NCBI RefSeq assembly: GCF_900163785.1
Contig: NZ_FUKN01000001.1
Coordinates: 186,001-250,000 of the forward strand
Source of the DNA: Psychrobacter sp. JB385
Lineage (GTDB): Bacteria > Pseudomonadota > Gammaproteobacteria > Pseudomonadales > Moraxellaceae
Direction of reading: 5' to 3'
Length of the DNA: 64,000 nucleotides
Shown here: positions 63,926-64,000 of the stretch, piece by piece
How the letters are laid out: the number at the start of each line of letters is the position of its first letter
Numbering within the stretch: position 1 is the first letter of the stretch
Made by a program: the position numbers and the translations under genes
Notes under the pieces: generated by a model
Database searches by the model: none
What the model saw: the letters and a program-made list of their open reading frames with translations, nothing else
Told to the model about the DNA's origin: nothing

Positions 63926-64000
63926 GGTAAAAGCCTACGTGCGTTAGCGTCTGAGTATCAATCATTTGATAATTTTTGATGCGCCTTGATTAAAAGTCAC

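Noticed and set aside
1..64000. tRNA, rRNA, RNase P RNA, tmRNA or CRISPR arrays
   Set aside because: Scanning spacers for the T-loop GGTTCGAATCC type motif, RNase P core motifs and regularly spaced repeats gave nothing convincing.

Overview
The window looks like a chromosomal segment of a Psychrobacter or close Moraxellaceae relative. This is inferred from protein flavour (Asn/Thr/Asp-rich tails on housekeeping enzymes, a SpoT with a decayed synthetase domain, a RNase T2-like protein without catalytic histidines), from a shortened cell-wall/division cluster, and from AT-leaning spacers. It is almost entirely core genome: no rRNA, tRNA, CRISPR array, prophage or intact insertion sequence was found.

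Layout. 1-5.5 kb: the 3' end of glyS, a small membrane Cys-motif protein, a zapA/coiled-coil cell-division pair on the minus strand, a YgfB/YecA-family protein, argE and a LysE-type exporter. 5.5-10.4 kb: a long AT-rich spacer with a promoter-like site and a 28-codon ORF, then RNA ligase rtcB, a miniature inverted-repeat element lying against its stop codon, a small basic protein, an SDR oxidoreductase and miaB. 10.7-15.5 kb: a periplasmic lytic transglycosylase, a RNase T2-family pseudoenzyme candidate and mdh. 15.7-25.6 kb: a DUF2789 protein, ribF, a GNAT acetyltransferase, a lipoprotein, murJ, ampD, a DUF4105 outer-membrane-type protein, a YeeZ-like epimerase and an orphan protein. 25.7-37.8 kb: pyrE, gshB, then a reduced dcw cluster murG-murC-ddlB-ftsQ-ftsA-ftsZ-lpxC, with dciA opposite. 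38-46.5 kb: a secreted Cys/His hydrolase, a DOMON-like protein, yhbY divergent from rlmE-ftsH-folP, sdhE-ygfX and a YidB/DUF937 protein. 46.6-62.6 kb: mostly minus strand: recX-recA, a 1 kb non-coding region with consensus DnaA boxes, trmB, a DUF2628/pilin-like membrane protein, a KefB/C-type antiporter, an orphan, a cation-diffusion exporter, priA, ridA, spoT, rpoZ and gmk. The right end carries ispH on the plus strand.

Main themes are peptidoglycan synthesis, division and recycling (murG, murC, ddlB, murJ, ampD, slt, ftsQAZ, zapA), envelope lipids (lpxC), DNA replication and repair (recA, recX, priA, dciA), RNA modification and repair (miaB, trmB, rlmE, rtcB, yhbY) and stress control (spoT, ftsH). 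Nothing resembles a new defence island. The items most worth checking are the DnaA-box cluster upstream of recA, the catalytically degenerate RNase T2-like and SpoT-synthetase domains, the divergent nucleotide-binding motifs of FtsA, two miniature inverted-repeat elements, the promoter plus small ORF upstream of rtcB, and a terminator-like hairpin in the gmk leader.
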